From: Rhizophagus irregularis
Taxonomy: Eukaryota > Glomeromycota > Glomeromycetes > Glomerales > Glomeraceae
Assembly: GCF_026210795.1 (NCBI RefSeq)
Contig: NC_089433.1
Location: forward strand, 5,729,001-5,793,000
Direction: 5' to 3'
DNA: 64,000 nt
In this document: in pieces, positions 9,279 to 22,994 of the stretch
Layout of the letters: each line of letters begins with the position of its first letter
How positions within the stretch are numbered: position 1 is the stretch's first letter
Program-made: the position numbers and the translations under genes
The notes under the pieces: generated by a model
Seen by the model: only the letters and a program-made list of their open reading frames with translations
Database searches by the model: none
What the model was told of the DNA's origin: nothing

Positions 9279-12200
9279 TTAATTTATCTTACCCACCTGG
9301 TTCACAACTACTGTAAAATCCAGGATTTCTTTACCAAACAAAATATACTCTTTAACACCCTCCAAGCCTTCATATCTTCTATACATGTTTTCAGGGTATT
9401 GTAAAATTTCTTCTTGCTTCTCTCTACAAAAATTAGAATCAGTTCTTTTCTTATCTTTTTTGTTAATCCCATAATTCTTTTCTATTATTTTCAATTTTTC
9501 GCAACGAGGTAACCAAATATGTTTCTTTGTTTCATCCATAATATATTGTAAAATCTTCGTTCCCAATTCTATTATCTTCAAATTGTTATTTATTCCCAAG
9601 ATACTTCCAATAAAGTTATACAATTGAATCGGGAAAACGCCTTTAATTAAATCTACAAAATTAAACTTATTATCCCTAAATTTTGGAAAAAAGATATCAA
9701 GTTTTTTAATATTTGTTAGTATTTGCACTTCATCAAAAGTAGCCCATATTCCTTTAATAAAGTAACCATAGTATCTATTGTTTGTCCTATTATCTGCTTT
9801 AAAATTTTTCTATTGTAACTACATGTCCACACATGATAGATTAAAGGTTTCTTTTTTCTTGTGACAAAATACACATCTAAAGTTCCGGTAAATATCATAC
9901 GAAGATTTCTTCATTTGTTCAATTGTTGGAATTTCTTCTATCAAACGTTGTATCTTCATTCTTTTTTGTTTACATATAAAATTATCAGTTTTAAAAGTTG
10001 TATCACCCTCTATTTGGAATCCAATATATGCAAAAACAATTTCCCATTTAACATCTAATATTCTATATCTCCAATTTCTATTCAGATTAAAAAATTTTTC
10101 CAATCCTTATATTCTAGTCAGAAGTCTAATAAACCGTCTTAAATTCATCTCTACCACGTAATTATTCCATAAGACTGGGAATTTATAGTGTTCTGTATTG
10201 TATTTAACTAAAGTGTTAGATAGTTTATCTTCTATTTCGTAGCAATCTTTAATTTCTTTATCCATTGTGTTATGTAATTTATTATCTGAGTGAGACTCTA
10301 CTTTAATTACATCTATCTGTTGTGATAATTCATCTAAAATTTCTTTTATATTAAACCATATGGCATTATTTTTGTCAAATTTTAATAGATCCTTTGTAGT
10401 TATTGTCTCCCATCTATTAGTTAGATACCTATAGTTTTTAATTACATTTTGACTGTCTGTATATATTTTATAGTTCTTATCATCCTGTATCATTAATAGT
10501 GCAGTAAAGAAAGCCATAGTCTCTGCTTTTGTTGAAGTCAACCAATGTTCTACTGTCAAAAAGTATTTATCTATGAGATTATCATTTTCGTCATATATCA
10601 TAACCCCAAAAATTGACTTAATATATTCTGTCTTGTTTCTCTTAACTGATCCATCTATATATATAGATATATTCTTTGAATTATTTAACGCTATCCTATC
10701 CTTAATGCAATATTGTATCTACTTCTTTTTTCCAGATTTTTGTTGACATTATCTGTTTTATCTCATCTATCATCATATAGAATCAGGTCTTTATTATCTA
10801 GTCTTTGTTGTATAATATTATATCTAAATGCACTATCGTATCTAAGTATCTCATCATAGAAATTAACACTGACCCCTTCATAATAATAAGTACAATTTTG
10901 TAATCTTTTTGAATGATGTTGTTTATTCCATCTATATGGTGATAATAAAAATACCCTTTCTATATGTTCCACGATTAAACAATTACTTTTAATTTCTCCT
11001 TTGAATACATCTGCATTAATTATCCCTAACTCACAACCTTTACACTTCCTTAGGATTATATTTTTTTCATAATCATCTGTCAAGTTTTCAAAATGATTAA
11101 AAAATACTACATTATTATCCCTATCTATTTTAATAATTCTTCCAAAGATTGTTCAATTTTGTGAAACTCCTCTAGTCATTTTTGAAACAACTGTTGCTCC
11201 TTTTTCTGGTAAAACTGTGGTCGGCAATAGAATCGTCCCTTTTAAATTATAAACTTCGTCTACAAATAAAATTTGTTCAACAATATTTGGTTTAATTCTG
11301 TAACTTATCCTAGAGACTGCTAAATCTGCCAATATATTCTCATAAAGTTTTCCATTCTTTTTTGACATTCTTTTTGTATTTAAAAGTTTAACAAATCTCT
11401 TCATTTCTAACTCTTCAATTGATAGTAAATATTTTTTATCCAGGGTAGTGATTTGATCCACAAAGATTAAATTATTATCTTGTAATGTCTTAAAATTCTT
11501 AATGTATACTCCATTTGATACAACGTCTCTAATCAATGTTGGTCCACCTTCTACATTAAATTTAATCATAATATTATCATTTCTTGCAAATTTAAAATTA
11601 TTTTCTATTAAAAGTTTTATGTTGTTTAAGATAAAATGGAATTTAAATCCAATATTTTTAATCTGCTTAATTTTATGAATTAACTTTTCATCAATAACAT
11701 ATATCGGATGGTTTTCTAAAAGCAATTGTTGTTGTATGTTGATAAATCTAACTTCCATTATTTTTCCCAGAATATCTGTATCATTAACCTGTAAAACAAA
11801 GTTTGTAATTTTGGCTTATTTTTGATTGGCAACTAAGTTATTCAAATTATAAATAAAATGAGTTTCTAAAATCGCGTTAGGTGCAGTTTTCGCAAATTTC
11901 AACCTATTTTTAATAAATGATCTGAAAGGAGCCATTAATCTTTCTAATATTCGTTCTTCTATGACATATAGTTGACTTCTATATTCAACTATTGGAATAA
12001 TTAGCATATTGAAAAAATAAATCATCATCTTATCAGTAATCCCTTTTCTACAAGATATATTCTTTATTATTGCTTTGATTTCGTTCCTGATTTGTTGTTC
12101 TACATGTCTATTATCATTAAAGGCATTTATCCAAACTCCTAAAAATCGTGATGATTGGTTGCAAGCTGTTGGCTTACTAACTTCTATTTCATCCTCTCCA

Positions 12201-15016
12201 AATTTAATTTTAACTACACTTTCTAAAGGCTTCTTTTTACTAACATTTTTCCTAAGGAGTAATTCTGATTTTTGCTTATTAATTTTTATGTCATTTAATC
12301 TATAGAAAGAATCAGCTATTTTTAAAATTCGTTCTAAATTTAATTTGTTGTTTGTGATAAATCCCGTATCATCCATATAAGCACATTCTGGAAATGTAAC
12401 TAATCTAGAGCGATACACATTTTCGTATACATCCAAATATTCTTTTGCTTCCATTCGAAATCCAAGATTTGTATTTCTTATTCTTGCTAGTAAGGGGTCG
12501 TAATATATTATCCAAAGCAATGGTGATATTATTTCACCTTGATCAATCCCTGTTAACATATCAAAAGGCTCGGTCAATCCTGTTGGAGTAAAGACTTGAT
12601 TCGTCCTATTTGTGAACAATCCTGTCAGAATTTGTGTTATTCTCTTTGGCATTTTTATTCTTTCGAGCGCCTTTCTTAGCATTGGTATATTAATTCTATC
12701 GTAAGCCTTAGACATATCCAACATAAGAAACCACATTTTTTTTTTATTTTGTTCTGCATAGTTGATAATTTCATTAACTATCCTTAAAGGTTCAAAAGTT
12801 GATTTCTTTGGGAGTCCTGCAAATTGGTATCCTTTTAAAATATCGTTAGTGGTAAAAATTTTAGAAAGTCTATTTGTTAGTATTTTAACAAAAAATTTCC
12901 TTGCAGTTTCTAAAAGTGTAATTGGTCGTGTATTGTTCAAGTCGTATTGCCATGGCTTGGGTTTTGGTATCGGATATATATGAGCACGAAGTCAATCTTT
13001 TGGTAATGTTCCTGTTTCTAATATTTCGTTAAATATTTCTTGAAGGATTTCTTTTAAGGGTATCAGAGTAAGCTTTATATCTTCATAAGAAATTCCTGTT
13101 GGACCATTTGCTTTTTTTCCTGGTAACATTTTTCCTATCTCAATTATTTCTTCCAAAGTTATAGGAGCTAAAACACTATCATATGTTGATTCAGATAATT
13201 CTTCTTTTGGCCTATATTCATCAATCCATTCAGCTGGAATTTCTTTTTCGCAATTTATAGATCCTGCACAATTCTGGAAATGATTTGCCACTAACTTTTT
13301 AATTTCTCCTTCATTCGTTACTAAAATATCTTCTCCATCTTTATCTTGCACTATTAACCTATCTATATTAATTTTTTTGAATTCCCTTTCCATAACATTA
13401 TCGATCATATGTCTTTGATTGTATTCTAAATCCTGTTGTCGCTTAGCTATTGCTTCCATAATCTTTTGTTCTTTCCTCTTTATCATCTCAGTATTCAAAA
13501 ATATATATGCTATAGAATATAGTTCTTTCATTTCCTTCAAATATGTATACTTAAGAATTTTTCTAAAGTTATAACTTAACACATAAAATTCATTATTAAT
13601 TTCTAAGGCTTTAATCATAGAGCGTAAATTTTTGATTATAATTTTCCAATTGTCTTTAATCATTGCAAATTTTTTATCTTTTTTTAGACTCCTTCTAATG
13701 TAAACTATATATCTATAAAATCTATATTCCAATGTATTTTTGATATCTTGATCTTCTTTTTCAAAAGATATTTTAATTTCGCTATGTTTTATATGGCTTT
13801 TCTTTGTTATAGAAATCACATGGTTATAAATATTCCATTTCTCTTCTATATTACTAGGTTTATAATTTTTTAACCTATTTTCTAATTCCTTAGCAGCTGT
13901 GTCAGTGATCATCTGTTTATCATCATCGTTTAATTCCTCATAGTAATATTTTATTCTATAAGATCTTTTTATTTTGGTTGGTAGTGATGGTTGTGAAATT
14001 ATAATTCTTCTGTTTAATCTAACATATATTAGCTTATGGTCAGTATCCATCCTATTATATTCTACTATATTTGTTTTTATTACTGCATTATAAAGATTAT
14101 TTGTCATCCATATATAATCAATACGAGAGAATGTGGCATAATTGCTAAATGTGCTAAAGCGTTCCATTAGTTGCTGATCATCTATTTCTAAGGAATCTTT
14201 ATGTACATCTATAAAATCATGGTTTTCCAGATATTTAAAAATACTAAGTTGATTGTCTATTCTAACGCCTCTATTTTTTAATTTTTCATATTTAGCATAT
14301 CTAAGGTTGAAATCTCCTAATAGCATTGTCTGATATTGATTCCTTCGTGTATCTTTAATCATATTTATCACTAATTGATTAATAGTTTGTTGTAAATTCC
14401 TTGCCTCAGTTGAATTACCACTTTTATTGTATATTGATATTATTGATAATTTGTTGTGTTTGCTAAAATTAAGATTTATTTCTAATATTCTTCCCATATG
14501 ATTTTGAACTTTGGTTACGTGATTTGCTATATTATTTTTAATAAAGACTAAGAGTCCTGTACTATTAATATTGGTATTATCTATTGTTCCAAACATCGTA
14601 TAATTTTTGTTAATTCCAACTTCTTGCATTAAAAATTTTCCATATTTAATATTAATTTTTGTTTCAGTAACCGCTAAAACATCAAAATTATATTTCGTTA
14701 ACACATCTTTAATATTCATCATTTTTAATTTTGTCATTCCTCTAATATTAAGAGTTCCCATATTGAAAAACGCTTTTGTATTATTTACTACATTTGTTTG
14801 ATTAATGTTATCTTCTAATTCCTCATTCAAAATATTATCATTATTATTATTATTAATAGTATTATTATTTTTATTGTTCTTTTTTCTTTTAATTCTTTTT
14901 TTGTAATTACGTAAATGAACAGGATCGTCACTTTTTCTTTTTTCATTATTGCTAGTTAGGGGGGAGTTATATATATTCAATTGATTTGAAATATTAGTAT
15001 TTTGGTTGTCTATCAT
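9279..15016 (-). pseudogene. LINE B ORF2: endonuclease, reverse transcriptase, RNase H
   Basis: ORF2 begins with ATG at 15016, two bases after the ORF1 stop, and has a Lys/Asn-rich N-terminus. The endonuclease starts near 14770 (MGTLNIRGM) and contains AVTETKI, LLGDFNLR and TDHKL. The RT follows: FLMLDMSKAYDRI, then GIDQGEIISPL, then the active-site AYMDD near 12390. A C-terminal region leads to RNase H at about 10690-10110, with YIDGS, KAETMA and YTDSQ holding its acidic residues. A CVFCHKK-like segment lies near 9860. In-frame stops lie at 12992, 11816 and 11153, and frames shift between 10763 and 10690 and near 9.8 kb. The first three stops fit TGG, CAA and CGA/TGG codons after one transition. 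Confidence 0.85.
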
Positions 15017-16718
15017 AATTAAATGTTGTTGTTTGTTGAAATTGAAGCATTGTTATCCCCCTTAATAACAGTGCTTTTTTGTTTTTTATTTGTGTTATTT
15101 TCTTGATTATCATATATTTGTTCAAATTTAGTACTCATATTTTGTAACATGTCCATCATTTTTTTCATTGTATCATCAGCTTGGTTCATTCGATTTGAAA
15201 GAATATAAACATTATTAGCAGCGTTACTTTCTGAACTGCTGCTTTCTTCATTTCTAGTACGTTTGTTATTACTATTAAAAACTACTCCTCCTCTTTTTTT
15301 ACTTTGATTTTGATTTGTATTTTTTGTTGTATCTTTAAGATTTGGGTTACTATGAACCTTAATCAAATTAAGCTCATTTCTCATCGCCGCTTGTTCTTTA
15401 TACATACAATCCATCATATCTTTAATTTTTCCAAAGTCATTTTTAATATCCTGTAAGTTATTGTTAGTCTGTCTATGATACCATTCTTCTTTTTCTTTAT
15501 CTTTCATATGTATTGAACCTCCTTTCTGAGTACCATGCAAAACATCACGTGATCTTACATTTGGCCGCGTTTTAGGTAGTTCATCCCATTCATGCATTCC
15601 TACTTCATTCATAATAAAATCTTTTTCATCATCAAAAGAATTTCTATTATCATCATCACCTCCATATAAATCATGATTTATATTGTTTCTATTCCAAGAT
15701 CTATCTACATACCTACCATTCTGATTACCATCTCGCGCATTATCAGCATAATAATCTCTTTTTCTAAATTTTCTATTACCCTGTGCTACCATATGAGCAT
15801 ATGTAGCAGGGTTACTATAATTGTTTGCTCTATTTCTTGTAAAACGATTTTGACGAATCTCTTTAATCTGTCTAAAATATTCATTCTTTCTCATTGGTCT
15901 TGTACGAGGGGGCATATAATCACAGTCTCTTATATAATGGCCTGTATATCCACATCTAAAACATGACTGCACACTGGGATCTGACCATTCAGTCTGTTTG
16001 TTTCTTACTAAAAAAATTTTTTGAGTAGCAGCAACCATCGCTACTTCGTCTTTAAAATATACATAAGTATACTTTTGTGTATCATTAGTATATGTATTCC
16101 GAGGAATATAAAATTCTACAACGCTATGATGATCTATAAATTTTTTAAATTCTACAGCCTGTGCATTAGGGGGGAGTCCATTTAACTTCATACAAAATTG
16201 CTTAAGTCCTTCTTTAATATTTTTATCCATTAAAAATGGAGTAACATATAACATTTCGCCATAGACCCAAAGCACGTGATTATCATAAAATCGATGAACA
16301 CTATTAGCATCTTTGAAGGTAATATAAACTACTTGGCGATTTGGTGCATATGCATGAGGCCTTCAAGAATAACATTTCTCTTCTTCTAATTCACTATATT
16401 TACGCATAAAGGGTTTAATTATAGTAGTAGTCAAACGAAGTGATGCATTAAATACTTGTATGACCTTATCTTGCGAATTTCCATTATTTTGTTTTTGTCG
16501 TATACGATTTGTTATAATCTCTTCAAAAAAATAATCTATACCATCACATCGATAAGGAGTTTCTTGTAAATCTTTCCATGTTTGTTGAGAGATTAATGTT
16601 GCTTGTAAAGAAATTCCTGTAATAATCTTATTAACTTTTTTTTGGCTATCATTCATTTGTGTAACTGTTCCTTCTGGAACTTTTTAAGTTATAATTTGAA
16701 CTTGAAGACTAATAATAT

Positions 16719-19700
16719 CGAGGGGTGAGGGGGGCCAACTTATTTGTTGTGTAACCAATGTATCACCATCATAACTGTCCACCCCTGAATTTTATACCGA
16801 TTTTTTTTTTGTTATATAATTATAATATCAAAAAAATATTCCAAGCCTACAACTTGTAATATACAACGTTTCTAAAAGCCGATGTTTGAGTATAGATTAG
16901 CACACTTGAGAACTGTTTAATACCAAAGTTTCATAATCTTTGGTGCATTATTGGCTTTCTGGTTAGTTCAAATATGGTTAATTAAGGGTTTTTGTGTAAT
17001 TAATTTTTTTTTCTCGGTTAGAAAATTAATAAAACAAACAAATTTTTTTAGTTGTAATAATTTTTTTTATTATATTTATTCGATATATTGTTTACATTTT
17101 CACTATTCTATAGAAATAGTTTTTTTTTAAGTGCTTCATCAGTAAAAGATGTCCAGTTTTTTAAATTGGAAATAATTATAGGTACCAATTTTTGTTTTTT
17201 TTTATATGGCGTTGAAATTCCGAATGCCCATATTAACCACAATAATTCTGATACTAAAAACATCTTGGTGAATGAATCTTTTGCTTCTTTAAGCTGCACC
17301 CATAGCCTAAGTTGTTCCAAAGCGTGAATAGGATTAGAAGGTAAATTACCCTTCTTCATGAGAGAAGGTTTTTTATTTTCTGTTGTAGAATAACTTGAAC
17401 GCATTGTTTTCAAGTTTTCTCTTAAACTTGCAGTACCTTTTTCTGGAATATAATTGTTAACTTCTCTGCACGTTTTTTGACGACTTCTCATGTAGATTGA
17501 GATACATCGTTCATAAATAAACCCAAGTTCATCATTTTCCAATTCGACATTATTATCCATTGATGATTTCAAAATTGTTACAAACATTTGGTTCAGAGGT
17601 GAATTAGAAAGGAGACTATTCGTCACATAGCGTAAAATGTTTGGTCCTAATTCATTACTTTTTTTAAACATTTCGATTACTAAAGATTTTAAATAATACA
17701 TAAAACGAATGAATTCAGGTCCAGGTATAATGTTGGTGGTCTGTGATTTTGTTTCTGTCACATATTCAACCTTTTCTGTACGGAGAGCTTCAAGTAAAGT
17801 GCGCATAATTGAAAACTTTGGATGGGAATTCATTAAATGGTCTCTTTTAAGTAATTTAAATAGTACCCAGCCAATAATATATGAAAATTTTAATGATTCC
17901 GCTTGATTTAAGGTAATGATATCCCTAGGAGTTAATGTGGAATCTGCACGTTCTTCTATATTTCCATTTTCGTGATTATTACCTTTAAATGTCTCGTCTA
18001 TTACTTTGCGAACAAGAAAATAAGCAACTAATCTTTGTGTTGTTGTAGTAGAATGATTTTGTATAATAACCTCTTGAAATTCCAAAAACCAAATGCCGGA
18101 ACACAAATAATTATTCAAACTAACTTCCAGTTGAGTAATCCATGTAGGTGACCAAAGTTTTCCCTTTTTTTTAGGAATTAATTTTAAAACAATATTTTTA
18201 ATATTATCGTTCCATTTTTCTAATAAAGAAAAAATTCTATTATTATAGAGACATGAATTAAAGAACTGCTGGCGCTCTTTTTGGAAAAATGAGACCTTTT
18301 GATTTAATTGATTAATATCTTCACTGAAAGATAATGTCTGAATTTCAATTCTTCCCATAAACAGATCATCTAAAAGAAGAGCTTTAAAAATTTTTTGTAC
18401 AAAAGGTGGCATATTGGATAATTGTGTAGTACTACTTAATAAAGTAGAATGCATACTATTATTCTTTGACATTTTAATTCTATAATCGCTTAATTTAACA
18501 AAAAAAAAAAAAATTAAATTATTTTCATTTAAATACAAATATTAATTTAAAAACAACTTACTATCTAGTAAGATAATCAAATTCCATTCCAGTTTGATTT
18601 GCTTTTCCGTAGTTAACACTTTGTAATTCAGAAGTCATTCTTGCAGTGACCTGAAATTTATTTAATGCATGTCCGTATCCTTTTAATATCTGTGTTGATG
18701 AATCACCTCCAAGCTGTCGAATTGTTCCAAATAGTCCTTCTAACATATCTTGTGATACTCGGCGTGGTTCAATAGTTGAATTTGGATGCAAGGTGAAAAT
18801 CTCTTTTGTCATTCCCAAAAAACCTTGGATAGATAAAAGTAAATCAAACTGGCACTGTGATGAAATCCAATTTATTGCACTGATTTTTTGATGATCTCTA
18901 ATTACAAACCAATCATAAATTTTTTTTAAGGTTTGGAGACGAGAATCTGCAAGACCTTCTAAGGGCTTTTTACTATGAAATATTTGCCGGTATAGACATG
19001 AATAATGTACAAATTCCTATATTTAAATAAAGGTTAATATTAATTAAGATACTAGTAATGTTTATTTTATTTAATTACCCTTGTTCCTGTTGATATTTCT
19101 TTAAGTTCATCAATTAAATTCATTGCATTTTCAACATCCTTGGATAGAGTATGTTCAGCAAGATCAACTCGCATCTTGCTCCATGAAGTAAGCCAAATAT
19201 GACGTTTGGTAAGTCGGCTAATTCTTGCTGTTGAATTTTGAGCAGTATACTCATAAACACCTTGGATATGACGCCAACTGACTTCTTTTCCATCTATCAT
19301 AATTTCTCTAATATTTCGACCTTGACCTTCTCCAATGTGACTTTTTGAAAGATTATTTCAAAGTTTTTTGAAAACGTGTGTGGGATCACTAATAAAAAAC
19401 CATGGTATACCAGTAATTGGATTTATTGTTTTATAATTTGTCCAATGTATTTGAGCATCATAAAGAGGTCGAACATTCATATCTTGAGATACAACTGCTA
19501 CTTTCCATCCTTCTTTATTAGAAGAAATTGTAACGTTAAACATTTGTGCTTCAAGGTCAACATTTGTAATAATAGCTGTATGCCATTTATTATCTTTAGG
19601 ACTTTTAAATTCACACAAATCATTAATATTCCAATTCTGTTTAATAGGCATTAGTTGCCTTAATGAGCTGCGATTAACTTGAAGTTCACTAGAAATGGAT

Positions 19701-22229
19701 GAATCTAATAATTGTACTGTAAATTTGCTACGATCAAGACTTGTTGCTATAATTTTAGCACGTTCATAATTATTTTTTCCAATATCAACTTCAACAATAT
19801 CCCCTAAAGACCATGAAAAAGCCCACCAGTCAAAACTTTTGATGTGATTCCTATTTTCTCCAGCACCATCACAAACAGATCCATAAGTATGAATGCCAAT
19901 ACATTCAAGATTTGCCGCAAGTTGAAAAAGTATTTTATTAATTTCGTGTGCATCAAGAGTATTAATTCCATAATATGCTATAGGGTATGCAAAGTTATAA
20001 GTAGCTGAATGCCAAATAATTTGATGCACTTGTGTTGCTAAATCTCGGTTATTATCTTTCAAATTAGGTAAGTTGCTTGTGTTTTCCCCTTGCAGCTCTT
20101 TTTCACATTGTATTATAAATGATTGTAATTCTTCTTTCTCATTTTCAAAATCCAAGTATCCAACATAACGATTATCCCGCTGACTCCAAAGTAAACCTAT
20201 TAAATATTAAACAAGTAAATAAATTCTTTTTAAATATACAATTTGGTAGCAAAACTAACCTTTTTGAATTTTAAAAGAGTCGTGAGAAAAAAATCCAATT
20301 CGACCATGGTTACCAATATTTTCTACAGCCATCTTTTCTAGTATATGGTATGCAGTTTTAATCTGCCATCCTGAGCATTGTTGGCTTTCATTTATATAAT
20401 TTTTTATTGTAGATACTGAAGGTAATCGCATAATACCTTTCATCGCTTCATAAGCAGTATTGCCTGCCCGACTATACACAGAAATAGCCCATCGCAAAAA
20501 CCTAAAGAAATTAAAGTAATTTATTATTATATAATTTAATTAATTGTATTTTTTTACACTTACATTGGATGATATCTCACTCCATTTACTTTTCCACTTT
20601 GGATTCTAATTAGTTCTTGAAACATCGGATTAAAGGAAGAAAGATCAACTTTCTTTTCTCTAACATCACGAGCTACTTTTTTGGCTATTTGACCTAGCTC
20701 TTCTGATACTACTTCTTCCTCCTCTTCTACCTTTTGTTGAAGCTGAAGTTGTAAATTACGTATTTTTTGTTCCTGACTTGTAATTTTCTTTAAAATAAAC
20801 AAATTAATATTAGTTTCTTATTTTTTTAAATTAACATATTTTATCATAATAATTACCTTTCTTTGAATTTGAATTTTTTTAGACAGAACTTCTTGAGAAG
20901 CATGAGCAGACTTGAAATGTAAAGTATCCATAAAATTTCGATTTTTGATTTTTATTAGCGTATCCTTCAATTTTTGACAATTTTTGCACACATTTGTTTC
21001 AGTTACTAACAAATGACAGTCTATTCTCCTATAGGCTTCTTGAGGTTGATTTTGGTTCTCCAGGATAGCAAATGGTTCGTGAATATTATTAGAATTTTTT
21101 TGATTCCTCACAAGATGAATTCCGCGAAGTTGAACCACTTTTTCGAATCCTAAAATATAAAAATCTTTTTTAAATTAATATGTAAATTAAAATTAAATTA
21201 ATAATAATTAAATACCTTCAGTCTTTTGTCCTGTGCATATTTTCGTCATAGATATATAATGAATTATCCTACTTATCTCCGAAATGGTTCTTTCACTTGT
21301 AATTCCTGTTTCTATTCCATTTATTTCTTTGACACTTTTTTTCAAGACGTATAACTCATAAGAGATTAAGTTTTTTTGCCATTTAATAATTAAATACTTT
21401 TCTATTTTCTGTTCTTTTCCAAAAAATGTAACGCCAATCCCATTAATAATGTCTCTTATCCCTACACCAAAAAACTCTGTCTTTATTAATGATGTAACTT
21501 CTGCAATATTGATCGAATCACAATTTTTCCAATATGAACTTTGCTCTGTTCTTAACAACGAAGCTAAATTGGAACCAGAAGAGTTTGGTTCAAAAAAAAT
21601 TGTAGCAAGTGCCGATCGTTCACCACTAAATATTTTTCTAACTTTAAGAAATTTTATCCAAGAACCAAAAGTACCAAATTTTTCGCCTGTTTTTTTATCA
21701 AAAACATAAAAAATCTTGTCTTGTTTGTCATAAATCAAGAGCCCCTCTCTATATTGCTTTTTTCTGTAAAAAAAATAAACTGGCTTTCCGTTAAATTTTG
21801 GCTGAAGACGGTACAAATCTTGAAGGGCTTCGAGATGCTTAGTTTTTTTGATACTTGAGAAATATTAACTTCACTTAATACACGTTTCTAAAAATATAAA
21901 AAAAGAATAAATCAATAAATATATTGGTAAAAAGGCTTAATTTGTACTTTTTTTACCATAATTACTGAATTAAAATCGCCGATGGAGTTTATTTTTTCTC
22001 AGAGAAGCGCGTCTGCAATTTAAAGTACTTGTATATGCTGAGGAGGATCTGATAGGTATCACGTTTTAAAGGATGGCATGTTGGCTTAGCTAATTTTTTT
22101 AATTGCAGGGGTTTATTGTAGGCGGATCAATGCATTTTTATAATAATGTATATGAATTTTATATGTAGGACAGTTTTGTTGATTAGGAATATTATTGTGT
22201 AACCTTAAGTTGGCCCCCCTCACCCCTCG
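16719..22229 (-). mobile_element. P-superfamily DNA transposon, 5.5 kb
   Basis: Perfect 24-bp terminal inverted repeats start CGAGGGGTGAGG, and a 7-bp duplication ATAATAT flanks them (16712-16718 and 22230-22236). The P family normally makes 8 bp, so one flanking base may have changed. GTGTAACC recurs just inside both ends. One spliced transposase gene fills the minus strand. The insertion splits LINE B ORF1, so it is younger than LINE B. With perfect ends and one in-frame stop in its gene, it looks recent. Confidence 0.88.
17108..21887 (-). CDS. P-element/THAP9-like transposase with Tudor-like insert
   Basis: Seven exons join in phase: 21216-21887 (5' limit uncertain), 20857-21149, 20564-20787, 20260-20501, 19079-20196, 18562-19016 and 17108-18488. 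Introns are 62-73 nt with GT-AG ends. The product is about 1,440 residues. Catalytic-type acids are seen at FFSHDSFKIQ (D near 20280), VCDGAGENR (D near 19869), SDPTHVF (D near 19386) and SQDMLEGLFG (E near 18739), matching the P/THAP9 RNase H fold. Around it lie LPSVSTIKNYI and GYGHALNKFQ. Between the second and third acids, about 19470-19805, are two Tudor/Agenet-like repeats (GDIVEVDIG...RAKI; WHTAIITNVD...VRPL). A CKNCQK motif and Glu-rich coiled coil lie N-terminal. One in-frame TGA follows FKKL (19358), where CGA (Arg) is expected. The N-terminal exon is unresolved. Confidence 0.82.
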
Positions 22230-22994
22230 ATAATATCTTCTTGTTTAAGCATAGAATCTTCGAGAATACTATTTTGTACAATCTTCATAAACTTTTTATA
22301 TTCATCAATATTATCAGAGCTGTTGATCGGCACTTTAAGTATGGCAATGATTTTATTATTTTCTAATTTATGAAATTGATTAGTGTCGTCATCTTGCTCA
22401 TCTATAATCATTTCTATATCGGGTAAGATAACTTGCTGATTGTTTACAATTTGGTCATTTGATGTAATATTGTTATGATCGACAGATGTTTAACCAATAG
22501 CAGAACTAGATGTTTGTTTGTTAGATACATCATTATTTACGTCTAGATTTTGGTCTGTTGATTGGCCCGCTGTGTTTGTACTGACTTTTTTGGACGAAGA
22601 GACCAAGAATACTGGTGACGACGTATTTTGTAAAACTTGATTATTGGTATTAAAACTAACTTATTATTTCTTTTTACAAAGTTCACGTCTGCTAGAAGCC
22701 TCTTTAGGTTCTAGCGGTTCATTTATATTAGTTTGCAGAGGAGTAACAATATTGTCAGGTTCCTTTTTTTTTTGAAGAAACTACAGGGCCACCGTCATTT
22801 TTATCTTGGACCAAGTTTTTGGCCATTTCTGAACAAGTACGTTGTGAGAGAGGGGCGTTGGCGTCGCCATATTGTTCATATCAAAAGTAATTTCAACAAA
22901 GCCTGGGTACAAAGAGCTAAAATATGCCAGTTTTTTATAAACACTTTTCTTAAAAATTTTGGTAAATGACAGGAGCAGTTTTTTCAAATTCCCC

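Larger units (their letters stand above)
15019..22987 (-). pseudogene. LINE B ORF1 (nucleic-acid-binding, CCHC), split by P-type element
   Basis: The 3' part (15019-16718) encodes an RRM-like stretch around RQVVYITFKD, a second one around YTYVYFKDE, then the zinc knuckle CFRCGYTGHYIRDC, an Arg/Asn-rich region and a coiled, Asn-rich tail. The 5' part lies beyond the P-type element (22230-22987) and starts around MKKLLLSFTKIFKK. Keeping one copy of the 7-bp duplication, the frame passes from EDII to SLQVQIIT across the junction. Further stops (for example near 16363, CGA to TGA type, and near 16686) and a break near 22.78 kb show decay. ORF1 would bind the LINE RNA. Confidence 0.75.
9019..22994 (-). 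mobile_element. LINE B: APE/RT/RNase H LINE carrying a P-type transposon
   Basis: The LINE lies on the minus strand. Its 3' poly-A tail (T-run at 9019-9043) and its 5' end both abut the 20-bp target duplication. Its own sequence is about 8.5 kb, the remainder being the 5.5-kb P-type element. ORF1 has a CCHC knuckle; ORF2 has an apurinic-type endonuclease, reverse transcriptase and RNase H. This order fits the Tad/I-type LINEs found in fungi; the exact clade is not certain. A few stops and at least one frameshift make it inactive, but it is full-length and looks fairly recent. Confidence 0.88.

Noticed and set aside
12075-12305. Forward-strand frames within LINE B (also 12762-12983, 14607-14801, 15673-15966)
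   Set aside because: Antisense shadows of the LINE ORFs, whose motifs are clear on the minus strand.
22733-22969. Forward frame near the right end of LINE B
   Set aside because: Antisense to the 5' part of LINE ORF1; the minus strand gives the continuous model.
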